Origin: Margaritifera margaritifera
Taxonomy: Eukaryota > Mollusca > Bivalvia > Unionida > Margaritiferidae
Direction of reading: 5' to 3'
Assembly: GCA_029931535.1 (NCBI GenBank)
Contig: JAQPZY010001334.1
Location: forward strand, 2,046,001 to 2,110,000
Length of the DNA: 64,000 nt
The notes below the pieces were generated by a model that had not been told where the DNA came from, ran no database searches, and saw only the letters and a program-made list of their open reading frames with translations. Below, piece by piece: positions 1-15,500 of the stretch. Numbering within the stretch: the first letter of the stretch is position 1; each line of letters starts with the position of its first letter. Both the position numbers and the translations under genes were made by a program.

Positions 1-496
1 ACAATTACTTTTGGTACACCTGTCAAGCAAGTTGTTTAGATGCACCTTTTGATACTTAAAGTGATATACCATCTCAGGATGACTCTTGTTTAATGTCCCC
101 ACCATAAATAAAGGAGTATAAAGGATTAGCCATATTTGTCCATCATATAAGAAAGTACATACATCTACAACATTTGTATATCCCAGATTTCTTGTGTGCA
201 TAACTACTCAAGCATCTTTTCATGGAATGTGTTTAAAATTAGTAGACATTATCAATATCAGGTGAAAATAATTCTTTTATCCTGCTCAAATTACTTCTTC
301 CAGAGCTATGTATTTTTTGGTGACGGTTACAAATTATTAAGAAATAGAAAAGTTTTAAAATACTTGCAGGTATATTTTCCATTGATTTTAAAATTCAGCA
401 AACTTTTAATGTTACCTCTTTTTCAATTATTTCAAATGTCACCGACATGTAAAAGCTGCCTTCTCATGGTTATATTTTGCATGTTGATGGATTTAG
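1..496 (+). other. RSPH14 intron, left edge
   Basis: AT-rich sequence with no exon or named repeat recognised. The upstream RSPH14 exons are outside the window. The open frame at 196-627 reads through the acceptor and is only real in its last 26 codons or so. Confidence 0.6.
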
Positions 497-573
497 GTGC
501 TGAGGGAATAGTCACAGCAGAATTGGTGCCAACATTAGTAAAGAAACTAAATGAAGAAGTAGATGAAATTAAG
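497..573 (+). CDS. RSPH14: RSPH14 exon a (first exon in window)
   Basis: The acceptor is TTTAG just before 497 and the donor is GTAAGA at 574. The exon starts with the last two bases of a split codon, then reads [17 protein letters not shown] to DEIK. This is the end of one ARM unit and aligns with the GAAGIVQAGLV-like stretch of vertebrate RSPH14. It ends in phase 0. Confidence 0.9.
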
Positions 574-3500
574 GTAAGAACAATTGGTACATGCATTCAG
601 CAGCAGCTGTTAATCATTTCTGATTAACAGCATTAAAAACATTGTGATTCCTTAGATATTTTTCATGCATAACTTGTTTTTTTTTGTTTTTTAATGAGAA
701 TAACTTTCATTTACATTTTTTCACCACAAAATAATAAATTGCATGCCTTTGAAACATTGTGAAATTGAAGGCATGGAAAGAATAGTGTGTTGTCTTATCA
801 CAGAATGTTGTCAGAGTACACTGGTTTTCATTAATTTAATTAAACTTTAATTGATTTACATGAAGTGCACAAGAAGTCTTCACAACTGATATTCAGTCCT
901 CTCAGTAGCTCAGATATATGTGGAATGGTCTTGTGGAGGAGAAAAACTTGCAAATCAAATGGAAACCATAAACCTGTACTGGATGATTACTTGCCCATCC
1001 ACTTGTAAGAACAGGGAATCAAACTCAAAGTCCAGTGTTGTACAAAACAGGTGTGTTACCACTTCACTCTCAAAGCTTTAACTGTATGTAAAAACCAAGA
1101 GAAAACCACAAACCTGTGCTGGATGATCACTTTCTCAAGACTACTGTGATGGAAAAGCAAGTGTGTCATCACTAAGACTATCTAAGTCCTTACTGTTCAT
1201 CCTCTAGTTGTTTACAAATGCATGAAAAGTAACCAATATTATGCAACTTGAGCAATGAGAAGAGTATTTAACAAGAATTTTTTATTTGTCAGTCACATGA
1301 GTTAAAGACAATTACATTTTTATACATGCATCATAAGGCAGAGCATATTATGTTATGATGTATTCCATCCATACGCCCATCTGCCTACTACCAATTTAAT
1401 TTCTACACAATAACTCAAGTTGTCCACTATCTACAGTTACCAAACTTTGTGGATGGCTTACACAATTTTGGTAAGGAAGAATTCTATCAAGTTTGGGGCC
1501 AAAATCTCAAAGGTCAAGGTCACAATGACTGATAAAAGGTTTCTGCTTAACAACTCAAGTTCTCAATCTACAGTTTAACATACTTTGTGTATGGCTTGCA
1601 CTTGGGGTAAGGAAGAATCCTATAAAGTTTGGGGTCAAAAGCTCAAAGGTCAAGGTTACTGTGACTGAAAGAAGAAAATGGCTGCTGCACAGTAACTCAA
1701 GTTCTCCACCATCTACAATTACCAAACTTTGTGGATGGCTTGCAATTAGTATAAGGAAGAAGCCTATTGATTTTGGGGTCAAAAGATCCAGCTCATTGTG
1801 ACAGAAAGAAGAAAAAAATTTCTGTATAATAACTTGAGTTCTCCATCATCTCCAGTTACTAAACTGTGTGGATGGCTTTACCAAACTTTGTGGATGGCTT
1901 GCACTTGAGACAAGATAGAACCCTGTTGATTTTGAGGTCAAAAGATCAAAGGTCAAGGTCACTGTGACTGAAAGAAGAAAAATGGTTTCCACACAATAAC
2001 ATTAGTTCTACGTCACAGACCTGGACCAATCTTTGAGAATGGCTTGCACATAGGGTAAGGAAGAAGCTTATTGATTTTTGGGGCCAAGAGGTCAAAGGTC
2101 CAGGTTACTGTGACTGATGGAAGACAAGTGGTTTCTGCATATAAAAATTTAGTTATCTACATAGAGAACTACTAAACATTAAACATGGGGTAGGTGTATA
2201 ATGTGCCATTCACAGTGCTCTTGTTCTCTCTTCAGGAGCTAATCCTGGACACCCTACACTTCTGTCTGAGGGTGGACACAGATAAGGCTTTGAAATCAGG
2301 GGCCATGGAGGTCTTCACAGAGCTTTTGAAACACCCATCTCCAGTCATCAGAGCAAAGGCTGCCAGAGATATTATGGACTTAAGGTAATATCACAATGTG
2401 AAATGTGTCATTTAGCTCTAGCATTTGAAATGCTTTAGTTTTTGCATCACTAACAAGCTTTTTCTTATGTATTGTGTATCATAGTGAGTGTATTGTCCAG
2501 AGTATAACCTTGCATGTCAATTATTGTTACACTAGTTAAACTTCCCTGAACTGGGAACTGGCCCCTCTGTAACATGACTTTTTTTGTATACTGGACACAT
2601 TTGTTGGTCCCAATAAGGCTATTGTAATACTAATTAGACTTCATTACACGTACCGTCTCTTCAAAATATCAAAACCTTTTTGTTCCAACAGTGTCAAGTT
2701 TAGGGCAGCTTAACTGTATTGGTGTAGATATTCCACTGTTGCATCATAACTGTCACTCAGTTTTTCAGATTTTGTTAGAGAAATGTATTTGGAAACCATT
2801 TACACCATTTACAGGTATTCATATTTAAGGAGTTCTTAAAAATATATGTTAAAAGTAAATATTGTTTATTTTCATGTATTTGTCTCACCTCCAAAGTGAA
2901 ACAGTAGGTTTAGCAATATTTCTTTCTCTTTGTTGTTCATATAGCATTTTTAGCTCTACTAGTCAAAGACCAAAAGAGATTATGCAAAGTCCTGGCATCC
3001 ACTGTCTAGTGATCATCTGCTAGAATGGATGATTGTATCAACATGTGGTTTTCACTAAAAGGTTTCTAATGATATTTAATTGATCCTAAATGAAAAATAT
3101 GCTGATCTGATGTTCAAAGTAGCTTCCACAGCAGCCATCTTGAAAATCTTGTTATTGCTACTCCTCCTAAATGTATGATCATATTAATCTGGGATTTTTA
3201 CTAAAAGATCTCATAAATGTGTTCTTCGTCTTAAATGAAAATGGTTATCACTGCTCCAACAAAAGGGATAGTCATAACATCAAAATGCTTGGATTCCCAT
3301 GTAAACAGAGATGTTGATCCCTACCAGATGCAGAGTATGTAATTGATGTATCCAATAATGTTCTCTATCTTTCTGCTTAATGTTGCTACTTGAGACCTAT
3401 TACTGACCTTGCATTGCAAGGTTTACATCATATACCATGATGTCACTCTTTCCAATAATGACAGCCTCACATCAGAAATGGCCTACTGTTGTGTCATATG

Positions 3501-6500
3501 TAAAGCACAGTATAAACACTGCTAATCTCTGAAGCGACATATAAATATTGTCCAAATTGGTTTAAAAGTCTCTTGCCACCAGTGTCACAAGACATACAAA
3601 AGGAAGGAAGACCTAAACAAGCATTTTGAGAAAAGCCATCACAATCTGATAGATGCATCCACCAATGGATCCCAAGGTCAAGTCGTTGGGAGTTCAGAAA
3701 CTATTTTTACAATGAACACAGTAAATCCATTCCCTCCTCGTCTGATTGTGTTATAAACTTTAAATTACAAAACAATCAGAATGTTTGATCAAGGAATTTT
3801 GGTTGAGGATATATTAAGTCCAATGATGAATTAGAATTCAAAACCAGTCGAGATGAATTCATCCAATTCAACTTGCTCCACCCCTGACCAGATCTGGAAA
3901 ACAGACACCCTGTCCATTAATCCTGTGGACAACCTTATAATCCCACCAGGAACTGTATTGTATTGTTACAACTCTAGGTCTTAAAATATGTAACACAATA
4001 GCCTTGAATGTCCTAATGTACCACAAAGATGTAATCCAGAATGTATCTGAATGAGTTCACATTAATCTCCAAACCATGTATTAATCCAAAAGTCATTGAG
4101 CACTTTAGTAATTCCAGTGAATATTTTAAATAAATAATTACTCTCAAATTATATCTGATTTCAACAACACAACTGTAATTACTAAAATAGATTCCTTACA
4201 GACTGATCTTTATAACCAGAATTCTAGAACAGAAATAAATTTGTTTACCAAAATCTCTATATAAATACACATGCCTACATGACCTATGTCACTTCAGAAT
4301 ATGAGTTATTCAAATGGAAAAATACTATCCTACCTGACATATGTTACAAAAGTCTAATTGTGAAATGCCAATGAAAATACTGGCCAACCTGACACATGTC
4401 ACAACTTCCAAGCATGGATAAAACTCAAGTATGTATTTTCAAATAACCATACAACTTACAATCATAAACAAAAGTTAAGTATGTAAACATCATACATAGC
4501 AGTATCAACAATACAATATACCAGCAGATGTCAAAGCAACAAGAAAGGTATATAATACTGTGGTGGTTTTATGCATTGCAATTCAAACAATAGCTTTTTT
4601 TCTTTACACAAAACAGAATCTAAATTCTTTTTGATTATTGGAAGAGATCTTGAAAATCTTGTTATGGCTACTCCTCCTGAATGGATAGTTATATTAACTT
4701 GGGGTGTCCACTGAAACATTTTTGATGATATGTAGTTTGTCCAAAATGATGCTAATCTGACCTCAGAAAATGACTGTCATGGCAACCATCTTTAAAATTT
4801 TGTTATAGCTGCACCTCCTAAACAGTATTTTATATCGACATAGGATTTTTCCTGAAATACTTCTTGCAGTATATAGTTGGTGCCAATCTGACCTTCAAAT
4901 ATGGCCACCACAGTGGCCATCATGGAAATCTTTCTATGGCTTTTTTATGATCGGGTAGTTGTATCAACATATGGATTTTACAAAAACACTTTTTATTGCA
5001 ATATGTCATGTATTAAAATAATGCTTATCTAACCTCTGAAATGGCTGCCTTGATGGCCATCTTGAAAATATTTGTATGGCTACTTTGTCTGAAGAGATGA
5101 TCAAACTGATATGGGGCTTTCACTGAAACACTAATAGTATGTAGCTGGTCCTGAATGAAAATGGTGCTGATCTAACCTGCACAATTGCAACCGTAGTGGC
5201 AATCTAAAAAAAAATGTTATCACTATTCCTCTTGCAATATATAAATGGTTCTTAATGAAAATGGTACAGATCTGAGCACCATTGTCTCTGTGCTATTGTG
5301 AACAAGTTTGAAAACTAGACCTGCTTGACATTGGTCCCTACATGGACCTTTGTACTTAAGCAAGTTTTTGAACACAGTGACTAGTACATATGCAAATGAA
5401 CTTAGACCAGACTTGACATTTAATTGTTTTTCAAAAAAAAAGTTGATAGTCAGGACTCTGACATTTCAGTTTGTGGCTATATATGAAGAATACCTTGTAT
5501 GATACCAGTTCAGTAAGTTTTATTTTTTTTATAAATATTAATTATGGATTTAACCAAACTTTGTATCTGGGTATATCTTGACAGTATCTGAGATAAGTTC
5601 TATGTTCATGATATCAGGGTCAAGGTCAAAGGCCATGAGAAAGATTTTTGTACTCCACTTTTATGGTGAACATATTAACTCAAACATGAAACATGTTAGG
5701 AAATAGTTTTGTTACCAGATTTGGTATGTTGCAGTTTCTGAAGAATGTTTAAAATGGTTTAAAATACTCAGCAGTTAGAAAGAATATTAAAAAAGAAGTC
5801 AAGAAATGGGTTTCTTGTGGACTCATGGAATATCTTTTCAGCCAGGAGAGTGTCAGTCCCTTTGAGATTTCTTTGAGTTTCCTTTGTCCTCAACCTCTGT
5901 GTTCGCCATATTTTCAAATGTCTATTATTTCTACTAAATAGTAATTTAATGTGTAATTTTATCAGCCTAAATATTATGTCAAAAAGTCCTTATAAAGTTA
6001 ATAAATTATTGAACTTTAGATGTGATTATTCCTGAAAAACGCAATGACTAATACTTGACAATTTGGTTCTCTCAATAGCCAGAATGAAATTAAAGTGAAA
6101 TAGCGGGTATTCCATCCATTACCAGATTCCAAAATTTTACCACAACCTGTCAGTATTTTGTTTTTTTCTTGTTGGGCTTTGAATGATGGTACAGTGACAT
6201 TGCATTATACAATATTCCTGATTCAGGAATACAATTTTCATCCATTACTTACATTCTGACACTGATTATCATCATGACCTCATAGAAAATAAATTGATTT
6301 ACTGGTAATTAATTATTATGACCCCACTTGATGAAGTGAGCAGGGCCCTTTAATCACTTCCATCCATCCATCAATCTGTATTTCAATACTTTGGGTTTTG
6401 CAGCATAATTTTAACAGGGATAATTGGAATTGGATATGCAGCTCTATAATACAGCTCTTCCTCATTATAAAGTGCTTTGTTGTAACGCAATTCTGGATAT

Positions 6501-9500
6501 AACACAGTACAGCTATGGATCCCATGACCAAAATTCAACCCTTGTACTTGAATTGGTCCATAAAATGTATGACAATATGGGTTGAAATAAAAAAAACATG
6601 AAGCTTAGTATTATAGCTTTATTTCCTTTTTAAAATACTATTCCCCTCTCCCCACCCTATTTTTGATCATTCCTGTCTGTTCTCACTATATCATGGTTCA
6701 TTTTACATACTGTGGTTCTCGCAATAGTGGCATTATGGCTACTGATTGCCAAAGTATTTATAGTATAGTCAACAACACTGGATCACTTACTTGCAAGTTA
6801 GTGTAATTTCTGATGGTGCCAGTCCATTTACCCAAATTACAAATAGGGTTTTATAGAATTAACAGATTATAAATTGGATTCAGCTTGATGAAATCAGTGG
6901 GAGCCCTACAGTAATCTTGTCTGTCCATCTCTCAGTCTGTCTGTACTTTGGTACCCCATGACAACTTTAGCAGGAATTATGGGATTTTAACCCAATTTTG
7001 TTGTGCAGTTTTGAATTTACAAGATCTTGTATAAGTTTAATCATTTTCAGGATTCTATTTAATTATTATCCTTGTAGAGTCTGTTGGTATGAATTTGATT
7101 TGACCATGCTTCAGTGATAATTGTGACATTTTCCTTATGACTTTCACTGTAAGGAACACATTAATAGCTATCTAATATGTGCTTTACCTTGTTTTGTCAG
7201 TGTTCATTCTAGGAAGAGCTATATTCCCATCTTCTTTATGGTAATAAGGTGGTTCAGAGGTTAAGACAAGTCATCTTAAGCTTAAAATATTTCTGGAATT
7301 TGAAACTTCATTTTTTAATTACTGAAATATTTGACTTTTTTCTACTTTAAAAGTCAATAATACCCTATCAAAATGATAACAATGTTTCCTATATGTTGTA
7401 CTGCAATACATATGAGGAAAAATAAGTGACTGTGCAAAGGACTAGGTTTGCTTTACGCTCTAAATGGACCTAAAATCTGGTAAAAAATACATTTTCATGG
7501 ATAAACTTATCTCAATCATAAAATGTTACATCCATTATATTCATAGAGAGTGTGGTGAAAGTAATATGAGTAAAATACAAATAGGTAATACTCCAAGTTC
7601 AATTAAGAAATTTAATTCTTCCTCCCTCCTCCACCCCCCACCCCACCCCACCCCCGCCACCACCATTGGTAGACCTGGATGCATGTCATTAAAAAAAAAA
7701 AAAACTTCAAACACACTTGTTTAATGTTGTATTGATTGCTTCCCAACTGGTCAAACATCCAAGCCCAGCACAAATAGGAAATAGCAGCTAGCCATGTACA
7801 TGATTTAAGAAATGCAGTACAGGTGAGAAGAAGCAAGCTTATATTGGTGGATTAATATTATCTTCATGAAACAGCAAATATGCAAGTGTATGTGTGTGTG
7901 TGTTCCATAGAGAGTGAGAGATTTTATCTGTGTATGTATATTGTTACGGAATTATGTATCATTTCTTTTAATTAATGGTATAGTTTTATTAGTTTATGAC
8001 CTCTGTATAATAGTATAATAGGTGTGGCTTTGCAGAGTGCACATATACGGTAATTTCAATGTGACCCAGTACATTGGTCCTGGAAAAAAATCAATATTGT
8101 CGTTTGAAGCATTAGTCATGTCACGTGATTCAGCGCGCGAGTTCTACACTTGACCTGACCTGGATTTCACAATTCAGAAGTGATTCATTTTGTTGACCAG
8201 AAGTTAGAATAAGATCGTAATAGTGAGTTGTTGATTTGAGATGGAATAAGAAATGGGTTTTGTTTGTTTGTAAGATGCAGTATAAAGAAAGCTATATAAT
8301 AAGATGTATCACAGCGATCTTCATTCTTCTTTCATAGTTCATTCAGCCTGAGAGGTCATAAACGAGATTGGTTCATTTTGTGTGTGGTATTCTGCTTCAC
8401 AGATATTATTATACAGTACATTTTGGATTTAGTACTGCTACTTAAACTCTTGTTAGTACATCAGCACAGTGGTATTTTCATTTGGAATATTCTTCATTCA
8501 GAATATTTGGATTAACTTCCGGATTTGTGAACATTAGAACAATTTAGGACTTTTAAGGATATTCTATACTGTAGGTTATTTTTAATTCTTTCACTTTGAT
8601 TGTTTGTTGAAATATTTCTATATTTTAGGAAATTAAATATTTGTTTTAAATCTTGAAAGCTTGTTTGAGTCTTTTGTTACATTACCCCTAGTCGTAACAA
8701 TATATGATTGTAAATGTTTGTTAAAGGGGATGTTTTATCACTCCAATGAAAACAAATGCTATTGAATTGATGTGTAAGGTGATCAGGTGTCCTTCCTATA
8801 ATTTACTTCCATGAAATATATACCCATTCAAATCACCCTATCCTACCTTCATTTAGACCATCTTGGTCATTTCTGTGAGACAAAAATATGCCTTGGATGT
8901 ATGTTGGTGTAGTAAATAGCAGTAAAAGCATACATTTTGTTTGCTGGAAATTTCTTCACAAAAAAGAAACCGCAATATATTCTGACCACATCTGCTATTT
9001 CTATGATTTAATTAACCATAGGATTGATCGAGAAGTTGTGAATGAAAAAATGTTTGATGCATTCACAACTTCTCAGTCAATCATTGTTTTATCCACGGTG
9101 GTTCAAATGCCAGCTAATGGCATCTATCAGCATATATTTGACTTATGAACCATAGGACTGACTGAGAAGTTGTGAATGCCCTACCCATAGAGCTGAAGTA
9201 ACCTACCCATAGAGCTGAAGTAAGGGTCAGTAATCCCCAGAGTGTAAAGGAAATTAATAAAAAACAAAAATGCCAAAGAAACTGTTTATCCACACACACA
9301 CTACTTTGTAACTGCAGATACATATTAGTATTCACCCATATTTTCCAGTAACACAGACAATTAATAATAGCAGTAATAATAAAGATGAATTAGAGTATTT
9401 GAATTGACTAGTTCTGATATGAAGGTGAAGAAACATTACTGTTATTTTTCTATAATAGTAATTTCGATATCTTTAACTAATCTACATTACTAAAATAGAT

Positions 9501-12500
9501 TATTGGTTTAAATTGAATAATTTCACCATGAGAACAATTCCAATGATACAACTGAAAACCATCAGTGCCCAATGCAAAAAACTGTATAATGAATAAGACA
9601 ATGTTTGCCAGTTTGAAGAAACTTTGATAGAATAATGTAACTAATGAGAAACATATAAGTTTTGATAAATATAAACAGAAAAGAGTACATGAACTTTTTC
9701 CTCATGCACGTCTATGTATACACAGTAGTACACAAACAGAAAACATCACTCATATGTATGGAACGTTGATGCATGTCATTGGATGCTTTCTGCTGTATAT
9801 GATGCAGCATTTTGCATTAAAAAAACAGTAAAGACTAATATTTATGTTGAAAACAAAACTATTATAAGAAGTAACTATATAGTAGATACATCTGAAAAAA
9901 TATTAAAATCTGAAATAGGGAAGATTATAGTAAAAAGCAAACCTAGTCCTTTATTTTAAATCCAGCTTCTAGAGACAGGGGGTATGTAGTAATTCTCATG
10001 TCTGGCCATCCAGCACAATCTCAGTAGCACAACTAGTCCCCCAGTTTTTGATGGTTTGCACATGAAACTTGGTAAATATTATGATCATTACCTGATGATG
10101 CACATATTGACAAATAACTTTACTCATACAATTGTTGTCATTACCCTTTTTGTTGTGTAACTTAATGCAGTGTATCACACAATCTTGTCACCACAACTAG
10201 TCCGACAGCTTTTGATGGATTGCCATGAAACTTGGCAGATAATATGGTTATTACCTGAAGATTGGTATATCAACAAATCACGTTGCTCCTCCAATTTTTT
10301 AGAGTTATTGCCCTTTTTGTCTTTAAGCTTAATGCATTGTATGACACAATCTTTGTTATCACAACTAGTCTGACAGTTTTTTGATGGATTGCCATGAAAG
10401 TTGGTAAATATTAGTTATCACCTGAAGATGCACATATTGATAAATTTTGTTATTGTCTTTTTTGTCCTGCAGCTGAATGCAGTGTAAGACAGAATCTTGT
10501 GAACTCAACTTGTCTTTTTTATGGATTGCTGTGAATCTTGATCCATAACATGGTCATCAGTTAAAGATGTACATATTGACAAATATTTGTGCCCCCTTGC
10601 TTTTCATAAGAGTTATTGCCCTTTTTGACTTTCAGCTGGATGCAGTGTATGACAAAATTTTGTTAATGCAACTACTATTGCATTTTTTAGTGGACTGTTT
10701 GTAAATTTAGTATATATTATTGTCATCATTAGAAAATATGCATGTTGACCAATAATTTTTTTCTTCACAGGAGTTTTTAGCCATTTTTGTACATTGTTGA
10801 ATTTTGCTTCTAGTTGGCACCATATAGTCACTACTATACTGAGGTGTTGTTAAACGCTACTACATACATACATACATACATTTACTATAGTTTATCTCCA
10901 TAATGGGGTTATGGGTGTGGTGTGGGACAGACGGGGGTATATTTATGTGAGTAAATTGCTCATCGTTCCTCTAGCATTTTGCATTGGAAAAGATTTTTCA
11001 CCTTCCTTGAAATATTGAGGTTTTATAAATATTTGGAAATGTAACTGTAAATGTAGGACTGAACTGAATGTATATCAGCTGTAAATTTAATTATACCTAT
11101 TTAGAACCTGAAGCCAATTACATCCTGATAAATTCTCATTTTCGTTTGATCCACATTTTTACAAAATGTAACATCATACAAGCATGTCAATGAGTGAAGT
11201 ATTAACACTTGCAATCTGAGGTTAAAATATCAAATTTAAATACCCATACTGTATGTATTTTTTCATACATTTTTTATTAATTACTTTTTGTGGATGTACA
11301 AACAATTACAGGAAAATTTTTTAATCATATCTTTCAGCTGATTCCTTCGTACACATTTTTTCCAAATTTGTATAAGATTATAATGTTCTATACACAAAAA
11401 AATGAAACTAAAATAATGATTATGATATTTACCATATTGATTGATGATGTATGAAAAATTAGAAGGTATGAACAATTAAAGACAATATTGTAAACCATTT
11501 GCATAATCTTCAAGAATGAATACCAATGCATGTTCTTTTTATGTATATCTTTGCAATCAGTAGACAATACTCTTTGATAACATGCTGTCTTTTTGTCCGT
11601 ATCCTAATCCTTTTTATGTGTGACTAACCTGTAGAAAATACAAAGTGGTGGTGTTAGACTGGTTAAAATGTATTGAGGATCTGAAAGGTGAAGAATACAA
11701 GAAAGGAGAGCTAGCAAAAGAAGCTTTGAAAGACTACTGGTACCTTGGTTACAGTACTTTCCAGTTGCATGCTTTTTTCATTTCTAGTTGGCATTGTTTG
11801 TTTTGTTTGTTTTATGGTACAGCAATACAAGTAGGTTATTTAGTGCCAGAGCAATTGAAGTAAATTGCCTTGCCCAAGGACACACCATGGTAGCCCACCC
11901 AGGCTTATCCACTGGTAAGATTTGAACCCACATCTTTTCAGTTGCAAGTCCAGCATGCTAACCAGTGAGCCACTATGGCTTCTTCCTCCATTAGTCACCT
12001 CTTACAACATGCAAGAGAGTGTATTGAGTCCATTTTACGTCCTTGAGCTAACATGGAGTAAAGTTAGTGTTGTAGTTAATATCATAACCTGATTGGTGTG
12101 CATTAGATTGGGGAGGATAGTATTTCAGAGAATATTGCTACATACAGTAAAAACTGGTAACTGAAACATCACTCAAATGATTGGCTCAGTACTGGTGCAA
12201 AAAGCAATTTTTGTCTTCGAACCTTCAAAAACTCCAAACAATGATAACTGAATGGAAGAATTAGGGCCCACAGGACTTCATGTTTTTTAAGTTCTACTCC
12301 ACGTGAATGTATGGGTTAAATGTCAGACAATTGTTATAGAAATCATCATAGATTATACATTATTGATAATATATTAATAATACTGTGAGCATTTGAGAGG
12401 GGAGTAGTGTACTTCAATGTGTTTTTCTCTTGGATATCATATGGCCTCAATTTCATAAAAGCTGTTCATTTATGTGGCCTAATGTTTATACATCTGTTCA

Positions 12501-15500
12501 TTTGTGTGAATTAAATTTCATACACCTGTTCATTTATGTGACTTAAATTTCATATATTTGTTTTGTTTGTGTTTGCTTTATACATTTTATACATCTGTTA
12601 ATTTGATTGTCTTAAATTGTATATATCTATTCATTTATGAGGGAAAAAAAATTCCTGAAAGAACATACTTTTGGCATATATGCTACAATATTGGATCCCC
12701 TTAAATAGAAAAATTAACCAGAAAATGCTGGAATTTGAAGACAACAGTCACTGTAACAAAGCCAGTTTAGATGATGAAAATGGCTGTTATCTTTACACTG
12801 TCCCTCTACATGTCCACAACTTATGCTAACAAATCTGTAAAATGCATAAATATTTGTACATGTAGTTAGCCTGACTGTAAAAGCACATTTCTGTTTCTTA
12901 CAATTTTTATTTTGCTATTTAGAATCAAAACACAAACTGTTGTTGTATCAAGTCTCTGTAGTAAACTTTATTTCACTCAGGCCAATAATATGAAGTATTT
13001 AACAATTATAAAGTTTACAGTCATAATGTGGACAAAGATAATGCCACATCTAGAATATTGCTGTTCTATATGGGGTAATATTGATACAGAAAATCAAGAA
13101 AGACTACTGAAATTTCAAAAAAGAGCAGCTCAAGTTTTTTCTTGATGCTGATTTAGATACACCATCAAAAAAATTTTTTAAAAGCTTTAAGTGGCTTCCA
13201 CTTCAACAGAGAACTCAGCTTCAACAGAGTTTACTAGTCTACACATCATTACATTGATTGGCTCCTGATTATCTTCAATGTAAATTTAAATTTGTGGAAA
13301 TTGTGCATATATATGAACTAAGATCCATCTCAAACAACAATTTATATTTACGTAAACCAAATTCAGAGTTTTATAAAAAAAAGTTTTGCTCTTTCTGGAG
13401 CCAAACTATTGAATTCCATTCCACCCTATATAAGGTCAGCTGAATCTTCCCTAGATTTTAAGAAGCTTCTTAGTCAATATTTACAGAAACAATTATTTGC
13501 ATGATTTTGTGTAATTCAGTACAACTCTTCTTTAAAACAATGTTCTTTATGTACTTGCCTGTAATGTTTTACACAGGTTCACGACTGATCTTTTTATGAA
13601 TCCTATATATACTCATCTTTAATGCCTTGTAGATATTTTATAGTAGCAGTATATCAGTATTTAGTTTTTAATGGCATTGTTGTCTAAAGATACCACAACT
13701 TGTAAAAATTTACAACATATACAACATATACATGTAATTGTAGAAGGCCTCATGGAAGATTGGTCAGCTGACAAATGAGCTTCTTCTTTAAATAAAGTCG
13801 TCATTATTATTATTATTATTATTCTTATTCTAAAACAGTATTTAAATATAAAACTGTTGAATCAAGGAAACAAGATAATGATCTATGAGTGGAACATTAT
13901 TGCATATCAATTAGTAGACAATAAATTTTATAAAAAATTTCCTGAATTTTCAGTTACAGTTTGGATAAAGTGGTAAAAAGTCATAACAGGCTAATGGTGG
14001 AAAAAATTATTAAAGAATTTGGGTGATTCGTTGTCTTGTAAGATTAACACAAGTAGTGATGGCGGTATCTAATAAAAACTTCTTAAAGAGATAGGTAATG
14101 ACTATTATTTCATACTAAAATAATACAGAATTGTATATATTGAAATATGGAAACCATATCACTTCAAATTTAAATCACAATAAACTATCTGTAGATATAT
14201 TTAACATATCTAATAGCTATTTTATTTGTAGTGAATAATTTATTTCATATTCAAGGGATTTTTTAAAATCTATTTCCCTTAAAACATAATTACAGGCAAC
14301 AGTTACATGTGAAGGTATATTACCTACTAACTATTTCCAAATGCAGTAATGCACACATAACTGTCATTTAGAACTATTCATGCGATGAATGAGCCTGATA
14401 TCAAGTGCTTTGGTGAAAATGATGTGTTTACTAACAGACAGTAGTTACTAACCACGTCTGAAAGTGAGAGGTTCATTGATATTGACAATAAGGGTTTACT
14501 GAATCTATTGGACACATGATCATAAAGACTCTTAACTATTTTGAGGAGAACGATGATCCATTAGTGTTGAATCTCCCCATATCTTATCTAAACAACAATG
14601 GTCCTGAATCTCCCTGATTCTGACTTAAACGACTTATTGTGTTGAATCTCTGTGTATCTGACCTGAATGACAAACAGTGTTGAATTTTAACTTAGAAGTT
14701 CAATTAAAGTTGTTTTAGCTAAATTTTTGCTTTGTTTTTCTATATACCTTAATTATATTAGGTAATAAAATATTTATTTTATAGCTATGTAGGGAACAGA
14801 CCAAACTTTTTGCTACTTGTTGCTATGAACAACCATGTGTTCTATTGCCATTGACCTATGGCATTGGCAATAGAACAAGGCAGTTGTTCATAGCACCTCA
14901 GGGCAAATAAAAGTTTGGTCTGTTCCATGCATTGAAATAATTGTATATTCTTACTCAAACTTATTTTAACCAGCATAGCTTTGCAACCTTTACATATAAT
15001 TGAATGCCATATCGTAGGTAAATTGCATATTAGATGTAAATGTGACTTTTAAAGGTTTGTCTTTTCAGGTCTGATTGGCATGCCTTTTTATCCATCTATA
15101 TTACATCTCCACTGCTGTATATCCTTGTAACTAGCATAGCTCATGAACCATTCAATGTATTCTGATGCAATTTGGTGTGTACATTGTCTCAAAGAACTAA
15201 ATGTTCCTTTTATAGGTTTTGCTTTGTCAGCTCAATTTTGGAAAGAGTTATGGCCCTTGAAAATTAACTTTATACCTTCACATGGGATTGCTTGTAACCA
15301 GCATAGCACTACAACCCTTACACATAATTGGATGCTATTTGGCAGGTGAATTGCCAATTACATGTTGATGTACTCTGAAATTTTTTCATCTTTTCAGGTA
15401 TAATTTGGATGGAGTTATTGTCCTTTACCCATCAATTTTAAATCTCAACTATAGCATATCCTTGTAACCAGCAAAGCTTATGGACCATTGAACATATTCT

